Below are positions 52,795 through 62,203 of a stretch of DNA of 64,000 nt, one piece after another. The number at the start of each line of letters is the position of its first letter. Position 1 is the stretch's first letter. Below the pieces are notes generated by a model, which did no database searches, was not told the DNA's origin, and worked only from the letters and a program-made list of their open reading frames with translations. The position numbers and the translations under genes are program-made. The stretch is from Sporosarcina sp. P33. GTDB taxonomy: Bacteria; Bacillota; Bacilli; Bacillales_A; Planococcaceae. The stretch is taken from contig NZ_CP015027.1 of NCBI RefSeq assembly GCF_002077155.1, forward strand, positions 2,458,501 through 2,522,500. Reading direction: 5' to 3'.

Positions 52795-53194
52795 ATGGTG
52801 TTGGGTCGTTGCTCGACTTTTTGTCGGGGGTTGTAGTTAGTTAGTGTCCGCTTTTTGGACCCGCGCCGGCACGTGGGGGATTGCCTTTCGTCATGAGCCA
52901 GCTGGCGAAAGTGCGCGCCAGTTGTCTCATGACTTCGGCCGACCCCGCAGTTGTGCCTGCGCTGCTGAGTGGGAGCAAGCCAGGTTACTTTTTTAAAAGA
53001 GAAGAAGTGCAGCGACAGGCAGACGACTGGTGTATGCTCTGGCAAATGACGTGTCATATTCTGCTTCCTCCTAACTGAACGGAGGCGCCTTACAAGCGGT
53101 AGGCGTAGCGATGAGACAGCCAGGCGCACTTCCTGTCTGGCTCATTGCGTAGCCATCCGCCAGCGCCGCAGTGTGTTCAATGCCGTTCTGTCTC
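52795..53194. repeat. Structured tandem repeat, copy 2 (A+B)
   Basis: About 400 bases. The A segment is nearly identical to copy 1. The B segment runs from the TTTTTTAAAAGAG stretch through CTGAACGGAGGCGCC to a hairpin GCCAGG-CGCACTT-CCTGTCTGGC, ending GCGCCGCAGTG. Confidence 0.9.
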
Positions 53195-53591
53195 TGGTTT
53201 TAGTGTCGTTGCTCGACTCATTGTCGGGTGTTGGAGTTTGCAAGTGTCCTCTCTTCGGACCCGCGCCGGCACGTGGGGGATTGCCTTTCGTCATGAGCCA
53301 GCTGGCGAAGAGCGTGCCAGTTGTCTCATGACTTCGGCCGACCCCGCAGTTGTGCCTGCGCTGCTGAGTGGGAGCAAGCCAGGTTACTTTTTTAAAAGAG
53401 AAGAAGTGCAGTGACTGGTTGCCGACTGGCGTGTGCTTTAGCAAAAGCAGTGTCATTTTCGCTACCCCTTACTGAACGGAGGCGCCTCCCAAGCGGTCGG
53501 CGTAGAGATGAGACAGCCAGGTGCACTTCCTGTCTGGCTTATTGCGTAGCCATCCGCCAGCGCCGCAGTGTGTTCAATGCTGTTCTGTCTC
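53195..53591. repeat. Structured tandem repeat, copy 3 (A+B)
   Basis: 397 bases. Stems are retained while loops differ from copies 1-2: CGAC-TCATT-GTCG and GTCC-TCTCTTC-GGAC. It contains the perfect palindrome GGAGGCGCCTCC. Open frames here have no ribosome sites. Confidence 0.9.
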
Positions 53592-53970
53592 TGGTTTTAG
53601 TGTCGTTGCTCGACTCATTGTCGGGTGTTGGTGTTAGCAAGTGTCCTCTCTTCGGACCCGCGCCGGCACGTGGGGGATTGCCTTTCGTCATGAGCCAGCT
53701 GGCGAAAATCGTGCCAGTTGTCTCATGACTTCGGCCGACCCCGCAGTTGTGCCTGCGCTGCTGAGTGGAAGCAAGCCAGGTTACTTTTTTAAAAGAGAAG
53801 AAGTGCAGTGACTGGCAGACGACTTGCGTATGCTTTGGCAAATGAAGTGTCATATTCTGCTTCCCCCTAACTGAACGGAGGCGCCTTACAAGCGGTAGGC
53901 GTAGCGATGAGACAGCCAGGCGCACTTCCTGTCTGGCTCATTGCGGAAGCCATCCGCAAGCGCCGCAGTG
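53592..53970. repeat. Structured tandem repeat, copy 4 (A+B)
   Basis: About 380 bases, closest to copy 3 in the A segment and to copy 2 in the B segment; the right end (TTGCGGAAGCCATCCGCAAG) begins to diverge. Confidence 0.88.
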
Positions 53971-54106
53971 AGTCCAATGCCGTTTCGCTTCACTTATCAC
54001 AAAAACGTCAGACGATGTAATCCAGTCGTGATGCAAAAGAGCAAAATCCCTCTGCGCAGCATGTGCCCCTCATCTTTCAAAACCAAAAGCCCAAGTGACT
54101 TCCACT

Positions 54107-54170
54107 TACTGAACGAAGGCGCCTCCCAAGCGGTCGGCTCATTGCGGAAGCTATCCGCCAGCGCCGCAGT
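54107..54170. repeat. Degenerate B-segment remnant of the tandem repeat
   Basis: CTGAACGAAGGCGCCTCCCAAGCGGTCGGC followed by GCCAGCGCCGCAGTGG matches the B segment with its central hairpin lost. Sequence between 53971 and 54106 shows nothing else that I recognise. Confidence 0.7.
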
Positions 54171-54274
54171 GGCTTCAAAGACGTACCCCTTCACTATTTA
54201 CAATGACCTCAGCCCATGTGAACCAGTTATGAAACAGAAGAGGTGTCCGCAGTCTCGCTCAACCAGTACATAAA

Positions 54275-54329
54275 AAACAAGCCCCTCCCGGAAGCAGCAC
54301 GATACGGCTTCTAGGTGGGGCTTGTTTTA
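54275..54329 (-). terminator. Terminator of the chemoreceptor gene
   Basis: AAAACAAGCCCC-TCC pairs with GGGGCTTGTTTT around an inner GAAGC/GCTTC stem; T-runs occur on both strands. Confidence 0.8.
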
Positions 54330-54331
54330 TG

Positions 54332-55243
54332 TCAGACGATGCGTCCGACTTCCTGCGACTGGCTTTCCAGGTCGGCGGCAGAGGAGGCGATGGAGCGGAA
54401 GTCGTTCATGGCGATTTCGATTTCATTTTGACATTGCACGATATTTTGCTGCGCTAATGACGTGCCATGCGAAATCACGCCGATGTCTGCGGTAATCGTA
54501 TCTATGCCTTTGCGGACTTCCACGATGGAATCCTGCACATTCCCCGACAGCTTGCGCACTTCTTTAGCCACCACATCAAAACCACGGCCGTATTCACCGG
54601 CTCTTGCCGCTTCAATCGCTGCATTGAGCGCCAGCAAGTTCGTCTGACTGGCAATCGCGCGGATAGTTGTGACAATTCCTTGGATATCTGCGGAATGAGC
54701 CTCCAAGTTTTGTAATGAACTCGTGTTCTGCTCAGATACTTCTGCAATCCGTTCAATCATCGTCAATAACTCCATACTGCGATTCATCCCCGCATTTGCC
54801 TGGCGGCTGAGGTTCTCTGCCATTTCGTGCATTTCATTGACGACTTCGACAATGGTATTTTGCCGTTTGGTTATGTCCGTGGCAATTTTTGTGACGCCGA
54901 TTACTTTTCTGTGTGTTTCATCAAAAACGGGCATATAGGTAGCTTCCAGCCAAACTCCCGAACCATCTTTTCTTTTTCGCTGAATTTTTCCCTGGTAGCT
55001 GATGCCTTTTTGGAAATTGGCCCATTGACGGTCATACGCCTTGCTTTCAAGGAATTCGGGGAAGCATAGTTTCTCATGCTGCATGCCGATCATTTCATCC
55101 GGTTCGTAGCCAACTGTATGTGCAAAGTTTTGGTTTACATAAGCAATGCGGTGATCCATGGTAAAGCGAATGATCGCTAAATTTTCTTCCAGCGCCTGAA
55201 CAACTAATTGATCGGTCACTTGCAAATCGGTAGATTGTACCAT
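54332..55243 (-). CDS. Soluble PAS-domain chemoreceptor-like protein
   Basis: 303 residues; ATG seven bases after AAAGGGG. Residues about 10-130 form a PAS domain ([29 protein letters not shown], and the PAC segment [13 protein letters not shown]). A short methyl-accepting signalling domain follows, with the conserved hairpin tip [20 protein letters not shown] (shortened here to the core) and [15 protein letters not shown]. There is no membrane segment, so it should be cytoplasmic. The signalling part is truncated compared with full receptors, as in small PAS-MCP proteins of Bacillales. Ligand unknown; redox or small-molecule sensing is typical of PAS. Confidence 0.87.
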   Translation of the reverse strand: MVQSTDLQVTDQLVVQALEENLAIIRFTMDHRIAYVNQNFAHTVGYEPDEMIGMQHEKLCFPEFLESKAYDRQWANFQKGISYQGKIQRKRKDGSGVWLEATYMPVFDETHRKVIGVTKIATDITKRQNTIVEVVNEMHEMAENLSRQANAGMNRSMELLTMIERIAEVSEQNTSSLQNLEAHSADIQGIVTTIRAIASQTNLLALNAAIEAARAGEYGRGFDVVAKEVRKLSGNVQDSIVEVRKGIDTITADIGVISHGTSLAQQNIVQCQNEIEIAMNDFRSIASSAADLESQSQEVGRIV

Positions 55244-55465
55244 GCGGCAGCCCCTTTAGACTTATTATTTTTAGTAAATCTTCTTCTCTCTATTAAAACA
55301 CAGAGTCAAATGGAATAGAATGCTAATTAAAAATAAAATATGAAGATGGCCTGTCATTCAAATATCCTGTGAGGACAGGAGTCTTCACGGAAGTGCATGT
55401 TTTCAACTTATCAATATTTCGGCTATACTAGGGGTAGAAGCAGTTTGAAGATAGGATGTGCCAGG

Positions 55466-57340
55466 ATGAGTCATGTAACTATAGAGAAATTAACTAAAAC
55501 AGTTGGAGAAAAAACATTATTTCAAAATGTGGAATTCGGCATGCAGAGCGGGGACAAGGTCGGCCTGATTGGGATTAACGGCACCGGCAAGTCCACGTTA
55601 TTGTCCATTTTAGCGGGAGAGTCGGAAGCGGATTCGATTTCGATGGATCATCCGAATAAATTCCAAATTGCCTATTTACCGCAAGAGCCTGTGGTGAATC
55701 CGGAACTGACCGTGATGGAAGCGGTGTTTGAGAGCGATGCCCCCATTATTCGTTTAAACCTGAATTATGAACATGCGCTGCAGAATCTCTCCTCTGATTC
55801 TGCTAATCCAGAGTTTCAGGAGCGTTTCTCACACCTGCAGAATGAAATGGATTCGACAGGCGGCTGGGATTTGAATGCACAGGCCCGGACGATACTGATG
55901 AAGCTCGGCATTGATATGTTTGATAAGAAAATGGGTGAATTATCAGGGGGACAGCAAAAACGGGTTGCGCTGGCTAAAGTGCTGATTGAACCGGCTGATT
56001 TATTGCTGCTGGATGAGCCGACGAACCATCTGGACGTTGCATCGATTCAATGGCTGCAAGATTTTCTGCAAAATGTCCAGGGGGCTGTATTATTCATCAC
56101 ACACGACCGATACTTCCTGGATCAGGTTGCCACACATATTTATGAGCTGGCCGATAAAACACTGTATTCCCATACAGGAAACTATGCAGATTATTTGGAA
56201 GCGAAAGCGCTGCGCGAGGAAATGAATGCATCTTCTGAGCAAAAAAACCGTAATCGTTACCGTAATGAATTAAAGTGGATACGCCGTGGAGCGAAGGCCA
56301 GATCGACGAAACAGAAAGCGCGAATCGGACGTTTTGAAGAGTTGGAAGAAAAGGTAAAGCAGTCGGATGGCTCATTGGACTTTGATATGGATCTGCAGAC
56401 GACCCGCCTTGGGAAAAAAGTGCTGGAAATCCGCGATATTACCAAACGGTTTGGAGATAAAGTAATCCTGAATCCGTTTTCTGCCATACTCCAGGCGAAA
56501 GAGCGCATAGCGATTGTCGGTCCGAACGGAGTGGGGAAGACGACGCTTCTGCAAATGCTAGACGGAACGATTGAACCCGACTCCGGTGAAGTGGATAGAG
56601 GGTCAACTGTGAAGATTGCGCACTTCCATCAGCATATCCCCGCAATGAATGAGAATCAGCGAATCATTGAATATGTCCGTGAAACATCGAATGATATAGA
56701 GACAGGCAGCGGTGAGCGGCTGTCTGCGACACAAATGCTGGAACGCTTTCTATTCCCGTCTTCAGCACATGGAACACCGATCGGAAAACTTTCCGGCGGC
56801 GAACGGAAACGGCTGTATCTATTGAAACTGCTGATGGAGCAGCCGAACGTTCTATTGCTAGATGAGCCGACGAATGATTTGGATCTTGAAACGCTTTCTG
56901 TCCTTGAATCTTTCATTGACACGTTTGCCGGCGTTGTGGTGACGATTTCGCACGACCGCTTTTTCCTGGACCGGATCTCAAGAAAACTATGGATTCTTGA
57001 CGGGTCGGGAGAAGTGGATGTACGGCTTGGCCTGTATTCCGATTATTTGAATGAAACGCCGGTAAAGGAAGACAAACCATCAGCAAAAGCGGAAATTCCG
57101 GCGGTGAAAGAGGAAAAGCCGAAAAAGAAAATGACGTATGCTGAAAAGAAGCAGTGGGAAACGATTGAATCGGATATTGAGATGCTCGAACAGAAAATTG
57201 CCGAGACAGAACAGCAGATGCTGACAGCCGGATCAGACTATGATCAACTTCGCAAGCTCGACGAACAGCTCGTGACACTCAATAACGAATATGAAGAATT
57301 GATTGAGCGCTGGTCTTATTTGCAGGAACTGGCCGACTAA
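55466..57340 (+). CDS. ABC-F family ATPase, YfmR/Uup-like
   Basis: 624 residues from the ATG at 55466 (MSHVTIEKLTKTVGEK), with AGGA about nine bases upstream; an ATG at 55397 has no site. Two ABC domains without membrane helices: Walker A GINGTGKST and GPNGVGKTT, signatures LSGGQQKRVALAKVL and LSGGERKRLYLLKLL, Walker B LLLDEPTNHLD and LLLDEPTNDLD, with a charged linker between them. The C-terminal 75 residues form a coiled coil typical of Uup/YfmR. Such proteins bind ribosomes and relieve stalled translation. The next gene starts 19 bases on and may be co-transcribed. Confidence 0.9.
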   Translation: MSHVTIEKLTKTVGEKTLFQNVEFGMQSGDKVGLIGINGTGKSTLLSILAGESEADSISMDHPNKFQIAYLPQEPVVNPELTVMEAVFESDAPIIRLNLNYEHALQNLSSDSANPEFQERFSHLQNEMDSTGGWDLNAQARTILMKLGIDMFDKKMGELSGGQQKRVALAKVLIEPADLLLLDEPTNHLDVASIQWLQDFLQNVQGAVLFITHDRYFLDQVATHIYELADKTLYSHTGNYADYLEAKALREEMNASSEQKNRNRYRNELKWIRRGAKARSTKQKARIGRFEELEEKVKQSDGSLDFDMDLQTTRLGKKVLEIRDITKRFGDKVILNPFSAILQAKERIAIVGPNGVGKTTLLQMLDGTIEPDSGEVDRGSTVKIAHFHQHIPAMNENQRIIEYVRETSNDIETGSGERLSATQMLERFLFPSSAHGTPIGKLSGGERKRLYLLKLLMEQPNVLLLDEPTNDLDLETLSVLESFIDTFAGVVVTISHDRFFLDRISRKLWILDGSGEVDVRLGLYSDYLNETPVKEDKPSAKAEIPAVKEEKPKKKMTYAEKKQWETIESDIEMLEQKIAETEQQMLTAGSDYDQLRKLDEQLVTLNNEYEELIERWSYLQELAD

Positions 57341-57359
57341 TGAATTGGAGGAGATTTTC

Positions 57360-58481
57360 TTGAAAATAAAATCGATTGAACCGACGCCAAGTCCAAATTC
57401 CATGAAAATTGTAATGGACACATCATTGCCGGACGGAACGAGTCATAACTATAAAAAGAAAGACGAAGCCCAGGCGCCTGAACCCATTCGTTCTCTTTTG
57501 GCGATCCACGGCATTAAAGGAATCTATCACGTCATGGACTTCATGGCGGTTGAACGAATCGGGAATGTTCCATGGGAATCAATACTTGCGGAAGTCCGCG
57601 CGATTTTAAATGAAGAAGATGGAACTTCGGAGCAAGCAGAAGAACCGCAAATAGATGAACATTTCGGTGAAGTGTATGTTCATGTCCAAACGTATAAGGA
57701 GATTCCGCTGCAGGTGAAAGTGTTCAACAGCGACGCCGAAGCCCGCTTTGGTTTGAGTGATCGTTTCGTTCAGGCGATGGAAACAGTACATCATTCGGAA
57801 GTGGAGAATTATATTTTGCTTCGTAAATGGGCTGATTACGGAATCCGCTATGGTGAATTGCAGGAAGTCGGCGACCAAGTCGTACAGGAACTGGAAGCTG
57901 CCTACCCTCAAGAACGTCTTCAGGAACTGGTGGAAAAAGCCGAGAAAGCAGACGAAGAAACAAAAGTACGGGGGCAAAAAGTGACAGTTGCTGAATTTAG
58001 CGTACCCGAATGGGAAACGCGGTTTCAGCTGCTTGATCAAATGCCTGACCCTGACGTATCTGATTATCCCGTGCTGACTCTTGCGCTTGAAGATGAGAAA
58101 ATGTCGATCCGCAGACTCGCTACGGTATATCTTGGAATGATTGAAGACGAATCGGTCATTCCGTATATCGAAAAAGCACTGGAAGATAAAAGCTGGGCCG
58201 TTCGCCGTACAGCGGCAGACTGCATGAGTGATCTCGGCTATACAGGCTTTGAGCCCGCAGCAATCCGTCTGCTGCAGGATAAAAACAAGCTGGTCCGCTG
58301 GCGGGCAGCGATGTTCCTGTATGAAACCGGAACGGAACGCGCGCTGCCGGCATTGCATGAAGCAGAAAACGATACAGAGTTTGAAGTCAAACTGCAAGTT
58401 CGCATGGCTATTGCCCGCATAGAAGAGGGCGAGGAAGCACAAGGTTCTATTTGGCGGCAAATGACTGAACGAAGTAAATAA
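57360..58481 (+). CDS. cvfC: CvfC-family protein: Nfu N-domain plus HEAT repeats
   Basis: 373 residues from a TTG at 57360, six bases after GGAGGAG; longer frames upstream overlap the ABC-F gene and lack sites. Residues 1-85 are the Nfu/NifU N-terminal domain (KIKSIEPTPSPNSMKIVMD). Residues about 235-365 hold HEAT-like repeats (DYPVLTLALEDEKMSIRRLA, KALEDKSWAVRRTAADCM, RLLQDKNKLVRWRAAMFL). This pairing is typical of conserved virulence factor C, first noted in Staphylococcus. The biochemical role is unknown; the Nfu part suggests iron-sulfur handling but lacks the CxxC-bearing C-domain. Confidence 0.87.
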   Translation: MKIKSIEPTPSPNSMKIVMDTSLPDGTSHNYKKKDEAQAPEPIRSLLAIHGIKGIYHVMDFMAVERIGNVPWESILAEVRAILNEEDGTSEQAEEPQIDEHFGEVYVHVQTYKEIPLQVKVFNSDAEARFGLSDRFVQAMETVHHSEVENYILLRKWADYGIRYGELQEVGDQVVQELEAAYPQERLQELVEKAEKADEETKVRGQKVTVAEFSVPEWETRFQLLDQMPDPDVSDYPVLTLALEDEKMSIRRLATVYLGMIEDESVIPYIEKALEDKSWAVRRTAADCMSDLGYTGFEPAAIRLLQDKNKLVRWRAAMFLYETGTERALPALHEAENDTEFEVKLQVRMAIARIEEGEEAQGSIWRQMTERSK

Positions 58482-58487
58482 ACTGGT

Positions 58488-58528
58488 AAAAGCCTTTGAA
58501 ATCTATCGATGATTTCAAAGGCTTTTTT
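58488..58528 (+). terminator. Terminator after cvfC
   Basis: AAAGCCTTTGAAATC pairs perfectly with GATTTCAAAGGCTTT, followed by a T-run. Confidence 0.92.
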
Positions 58529-58652
58529 GTATGAAACTATTGACAGAGAATTTAAACAGGTATATGATGAAAGTAGATATTCGGAAAGGCATTCCGATAA
58601 TCGTAAAAGAAATGTATATTGTGCGGCAGTAGAAGAATGGAGGGTTTTTATA

Positions 58653-60371
58653 ATGTTCAACCTGGCTATTAAAAACACGGATGCTTTAAGGCCGGCATCT
58701 GAAGTAATGGACATCCGACGACTTGGCGTAATGCGTTCAACAAGTCTCAGCTTTTTACGCATTATGGTACGTAAAATGATGAATCAGGCTTGGGAGATTA
58801 AGCAGACCGCTTTTAATTTAGATGATGAAGGTTACGGAGATGCGCTGTATAGTATCACTACCCCGCAAGGACAGTATACATTTGTCGCATTATCCCGTGA
58901 AATCAGCGAAGAAACACGCAGTGACCGCGTGATTTCAGAAAGATGGGATGTTACATTTGCGCTTTGCGATGGACTGATTTCCGATAAAAAATTAAAACGA
59001 ATGAAACAGGAACTTCCGAAACAGGAAATGGGCAGAGGAGATGTCACAGATCTCGTTTGGTCCAGAGCCAATAAAAGTGAGCGGGTTTTTTCTCATGTAG
59101 TGGAAGCCCTGTCACAGGGTGAACAGCCTGATGCAGAATTTATCTATGACATTGGCTATCTGTTCCGCACGACTGCGGTATACGGAAATGGGAAATTCGG
59201 CATTGCCCCTTACGAACATATGAAAGATAACCATACGTTCAGCGGTGCCTATCAATCACAAATGTTCGCAGTTTACATGCTGCGCCATTTCAGCTTTGAA
59301 CTGGTTGAACATATTGCACGGAGAAAGAATCCCAATGCGGCTGTACTGAAGCCTGAACTTAAAAAACTGCTCGGTACGGGGAATGCAACAGGACTCGGGA
59401 TGGTGCCTTACTTAATTTCACATCCGAAACTGCTTCACCAGTGGATTTGGATTCGTGAAGTTGCCTTGGCGCGTGCGAAAAAAATGCAGCCGACAGCAGA
59501 CGATTGCAAACGCTTCATGAAGAAGTTGGAGCAAGTGCGTATTTTCTTTGAAGATGCTCCTGTTCCGCAAATGGAAGTATTTGCGAATCCGAGAGACTTG
59601 GCGAAAGAAGTCAAAGAGATTATCAATTTACTGAATACTATTTGTGCAAATATAGAGATGTCAGGGAAAGCTGCAGACAATATCTGGATTGATTTCACAG
59701 ATCAGGTGAAAGACCAGTTCACAATGGAAGCACATGAATTGATCAATGCGGAATTGATTGAACTGTACCCTGAAGTGCTTGTCGATTTGGAACGTCAGAC
59801 GAATGCGGACGACGGACTTCATTTAATTCCGGAAATGTCGATCGGCGCATTGCGCAGCATTCTCAAAGAGCAATATCAGTGGGCATTTGAGTATGACTTT
59901 ACACAGCCTGAGTCCAGACACTATTTCTGGTACCGTTCTGCGGAAAAGGAAGAACCGCGTATTGGGGAACGTGGAATCGACCCGGGTGACGAACTGTATA
60001 TGCCGATGAATATTGCGGAACAGGTCCAGCAGCTCGCAGCAGAAATGGAGACGGTGCCTGATGATCAAAATGTAGCCGCTTTCCTGCTGAAAAAGCCGGA
60101 ATTCCGGGGAATCGTCAGAAGAATGCAGTCACTTGACGGGCTGGAGTACGGAGAAATACGAGCCAATTTGACGGGTAAAGAGTTACTCCCTGTCTATCTG
60201 CTGCGCTGTAAATTAGCACTTTACGGAGCGGAGCGCTATGACCCGAAATCTAATCGCTGGGTGCGGATTACGTTATTCCAAGGTGCGCCGTTAGTCGAAG
60301 AGATCGGCAAGACGCCATTCCAGGACGATTGGTTCTATCCATTATTACCGAAAGCGGAGGAGATCAAATGA
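58653..60371 (+). CDS. Conserved protein of unknown function, first gene of a catabolic operon
   Basis: 572 residues from the ATG at 58653, with GGAGGG upstream; longer frames reach into the cvfC terminator and are not credible starts. I do not recognise a domain. It is soluble, with many Trp, His and acidic residues, for example HPKLLHQWIWIREVALARAK and YQWAFEYDFTQPESRHYFW, and no cofactor motif. Its stop overlaps the start of an M19-like gene, so the two are translationally coupled and likely work together. The operon's aldehyde dehydrogenase points to breakdown of a nitrogenous carbon source. Confidence 0.7.
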   Translation: MFNLAIKNTDALRPASEVMDIRRLGVMRSTSLSFLRIMVRKMMNQAWEIKQTAFNLDDEGYGDALYSITTPQGQYTFVALSREISEETRSDRVISERWDVTFALCDGLISDKKLKRMKQELPKQEMGRGDVTDLVWSRANKSERVFSHVVEALSQGEQPDAEFIYDIGYLFRTTAVYGNGKFGIAPYEHMKDNHTFSGAYQSQMFAVYMLRHFSFELVEHIARRKNPNAAVLKPELKKLLGTGNATGLGMVPYLISHPKLLHQWIWIREVALARAKKMQPTADDCKRFMKKLEQVRIFFEDAPVPQMEVFANPRDLAKEVKEIINLLNTICANIEMSGKAADNIWIDFTDQVKDQFTMEAHELINAELIELYPEVLVDLERQTNADDGLHLIPEMSIGALRSILKEQYQWAFEYDFTQPESRHYFWYRSAEKEEPRIGERGIDPGDELYMPMNIAEQVQQLAAEMETVPDDQNVAAFLLKKPEFRGIVRRMQSLDGLEYGEIRANLTGKELLPVYLLRCKLALYGAERYDPKSNRWVRITLFQGAPLVEEIGKTPFQDDWFYPLLPKAEEIK

Positions 60372-61390
60372 CTGTCGATATGAAAGATATGATTGTAATA
60401 GATGCGCTGGAACTCAGTAAATGGGACCGCGATTTCGTTATTATGCTGCAAAAAGGCGGAGTAACATGTGTGCACGCCTGCGTGGGTCTGTGGGAAAATG
60501 CGCGTGAAACATTAAGTAAAGTAGGAGAATGGCACCGCTTTTTCAAAGATCACAGCGATTTGATCTTACCTGTAAAAACAGGCGCAGATATTGAAACAGC
60601 AAAACGTACAGGCAAACTGGGGATTATCCTGGGAGCGCAGAACACATCAGCTTTAGAAGATGAGCTGGGACTTGTATCTGTATTCAATGAACTGGGCGTA
60701 AAAATTATGCAGCTGACATACAACAATCAGAACTTGATCGGCAGCAGCTGTTATGAGGAAACAGATCCGGGTCTTTCACGTTTCGGTAAAAACGTAATAG
60801 CGGAAATGAACCGTGTCGGAATGGTAATTGACTTATCACACGTTGGAACAAAAACATCCCTTGATACTTTGGCGCTTTCAAGCCGTCCGGTTGCGATCAC
60901 ACATGCAAATCCTGATTGGATCTATCCTTCAAAACGTAATAAGTCAGAAGAAATTCTGTCTGCGTTACGTGAAAATAAAGGAGTACTTGGTGTTTGTGCG
61001 TATCCTCACCTGATTAATGGCGCGGCTACTACTCTTGAGGAATTCTGTGATATGATCTCCCGTACGGCTGATTTCATGGGAATTGATCACGTAGGCATCG
61101 GGACAGACTTGACACATAATATGTCTACAGATTTCCTTGCATGGATGCGAATGGGACGCTGGACACATGAAATTGATTACGGTGCAGGTTCCAAAGCGAG
61201 CCCGGGATGGCCGGATTGGCCGGAATGGTTCCAGACGCCGGATGACTTCCCGAATATCGCGGATGGTTTGGAAGCCCGCGGCATGACGTATGAAGAGATT
61301 TCCAAAATCATGGGCGGTAACTGGCACCGGTTCTTTGCGGAAGGATTTAAGTCAGAGAAGGAGTTGGAGAAATGCGCGTCTCTCACTTAG
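60368..61390 (+). CDS. M19 (renal dipeptidase)-like protein with incomplete metal site
   Basis: 340 residues from the ATG at 60368, after GGAGGAG; the stop of the preceding gene overlaps it. Membrane dipeptidases have an N-terminal HxD, a Glu, two His and an Asp. Here the His ligands (VIDLSHVG, ITHANP) and the GIGTDLTHN Asp are kept. The HxD position reads VIDALELSKWD, and the usual Glu is replaced in GAQNTSA. This resembles the M19 subfamily found in glycine-betaine-type catabolic clusters of Pseudomonas rather than true dipeptidases. Hydrolysis or decomposition of a small amide-like intermediate is possible. It overlaps the next gene by 19 bases. Confidence 0.82.
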   Translation: MTVDMKDMIVIDALELSKWDRDFVIMLQKGGVTCVHACVGLWENARETLSKVGEWHRFFKDHSDLILPVKTGADIETAKRTGKLGIILGAQNTSALEDELGLVSVFNELGVKIMQLTYNNQNLIGSSCYEETDPGLSRFGKNVIAEMNRVGMVIDLSHVGTKTSLDTLALSSRPVAITHANPDWIYPSKRNKSEEILSALRENKGVLGVCAYPHLINGAATTLEEFCDMISRTADFMGIDHVGIGTDLTHNMSTDFLAWMRMGRWTHEIDYGAGSKASPGWPDWPEWFQTPDDFPNIADGLEARGMTYEEISKIMGGNWHRFFAEGFKSEKELEKCASLT

Positions 61391-62172
61391 AATTATATAC
61401 TCACTGTAAAAAAATCTTCCAGGCCCTGGGAGTTCCTTACGGCTATGCAGAAGAAGGCGCAGAAACAGTTGCGAATGCAGAATTCCTTGGATTATACGGC
61501 CTGCAGCAGCTTTCTGATGAATTGCAGGATTTGCAGGGAGAGTTCGAAGAGCTTGAAATACTGAATGAATCTGATAATGTGACCGTTATAGACGGCGGTA
61601 AACAAAGCGGCATGCTGCTCGGAAAAGCGTGTGCAGATTATGTCATTGCCCGTTTGCAGAACCAGCCATGCGCTGCTGTTTGTGTGCGTGACACCAGACC
61701 GTCCCGCGTACTTGTGCAGCAGGCGATGTATATATCGCGAAAAGGGCTGGCCAGCATTATTGTATATAAGAAGCCAAGTCATTCTTCACTGATTATTTCA
61801 TCACCTAATTCATTGTTCCCGATCATGATTCATAAGCGCAATAATGAAGATATCATGGAAGGAATCAATAAGGAGTTAGGGCTGACAGGAGACAGCAAAC
61901 TGAAGTTGCCAGCAGTGACGACGAGGTTCTGTATATTTGGCACGACCAACATAGAGCAAATCGATGAATTGATGGATAGATTCCAGGACACAATAGACAC
62001 GTCCTATATTTTGACTACAACAGATGATTTTGAGCAGAGATGGGAATCGGCCTGGCAGTTTGGCACAGAAGTCAACCGCGAACTATGGCTCGATCTCAAT
62101 GAAACCGGCAAGCAGATATTAGTGGAGTCAACAGATCAATCGCGCGAACGCGGCGCAGGAGAATTGGCGTAA
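61372..62172 (+). CDS. DUF3726-like protein
   Basis: 266 residues; ATG after AAGGAG inside the preceding gene. It begins MRVSHLELYTHCKKIFQALG, and the first 90 residues follow the pattern of DUF3726 proteins (GYAEEGAETVANAEFLGLYG), which occur in operons with M19-like proteins and dehydrogenases. The remainder is a compact alpha/beta domain with no catalytic motif I recognise. Cytoplasmic. It lies between the M19-like gene and an aldehyde dehydrogenase with 19-base overlap and a 31-base gap, so co-transcription is nearly certain. Function unknown. Confidence 0.68.
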   Translation: MRVSHLELYTHCKKIFQALGVPYGYAEEGAETVANAEFLGLYGLQQLSDELQDLQGEFEELEILNESDNVTVIDGGKQSGMLLGKACADYVIARLQNQPCAAVCVRDTRPSRVLVQQAMYISRKGLASIIVYKKPSHSSLIISSPNSLFPIMIHKRNNEDIMEGINKELGLTGDSKLKLPAVTTRFCIFGTTNIEQIDELMDRFQDTIDTSYILTTTDDFEQRWESAWQFGTEVNRELWLDLNETGKQILVESTDQSRERGAGELA

Positions 62173-62203
62173 ACAGAAATTTACCAGCTGGAGGAGAATA
62201 TAC

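Noticed and set aside
52642..53925. Open frames of 60-130 codons in the tandem repeats at 52.6-53.9 kb
   Set aside because: They follow the repeat copies on both strands, lack ribosome sites and resemble no protein I know. Retained hairpins favour a structured element.
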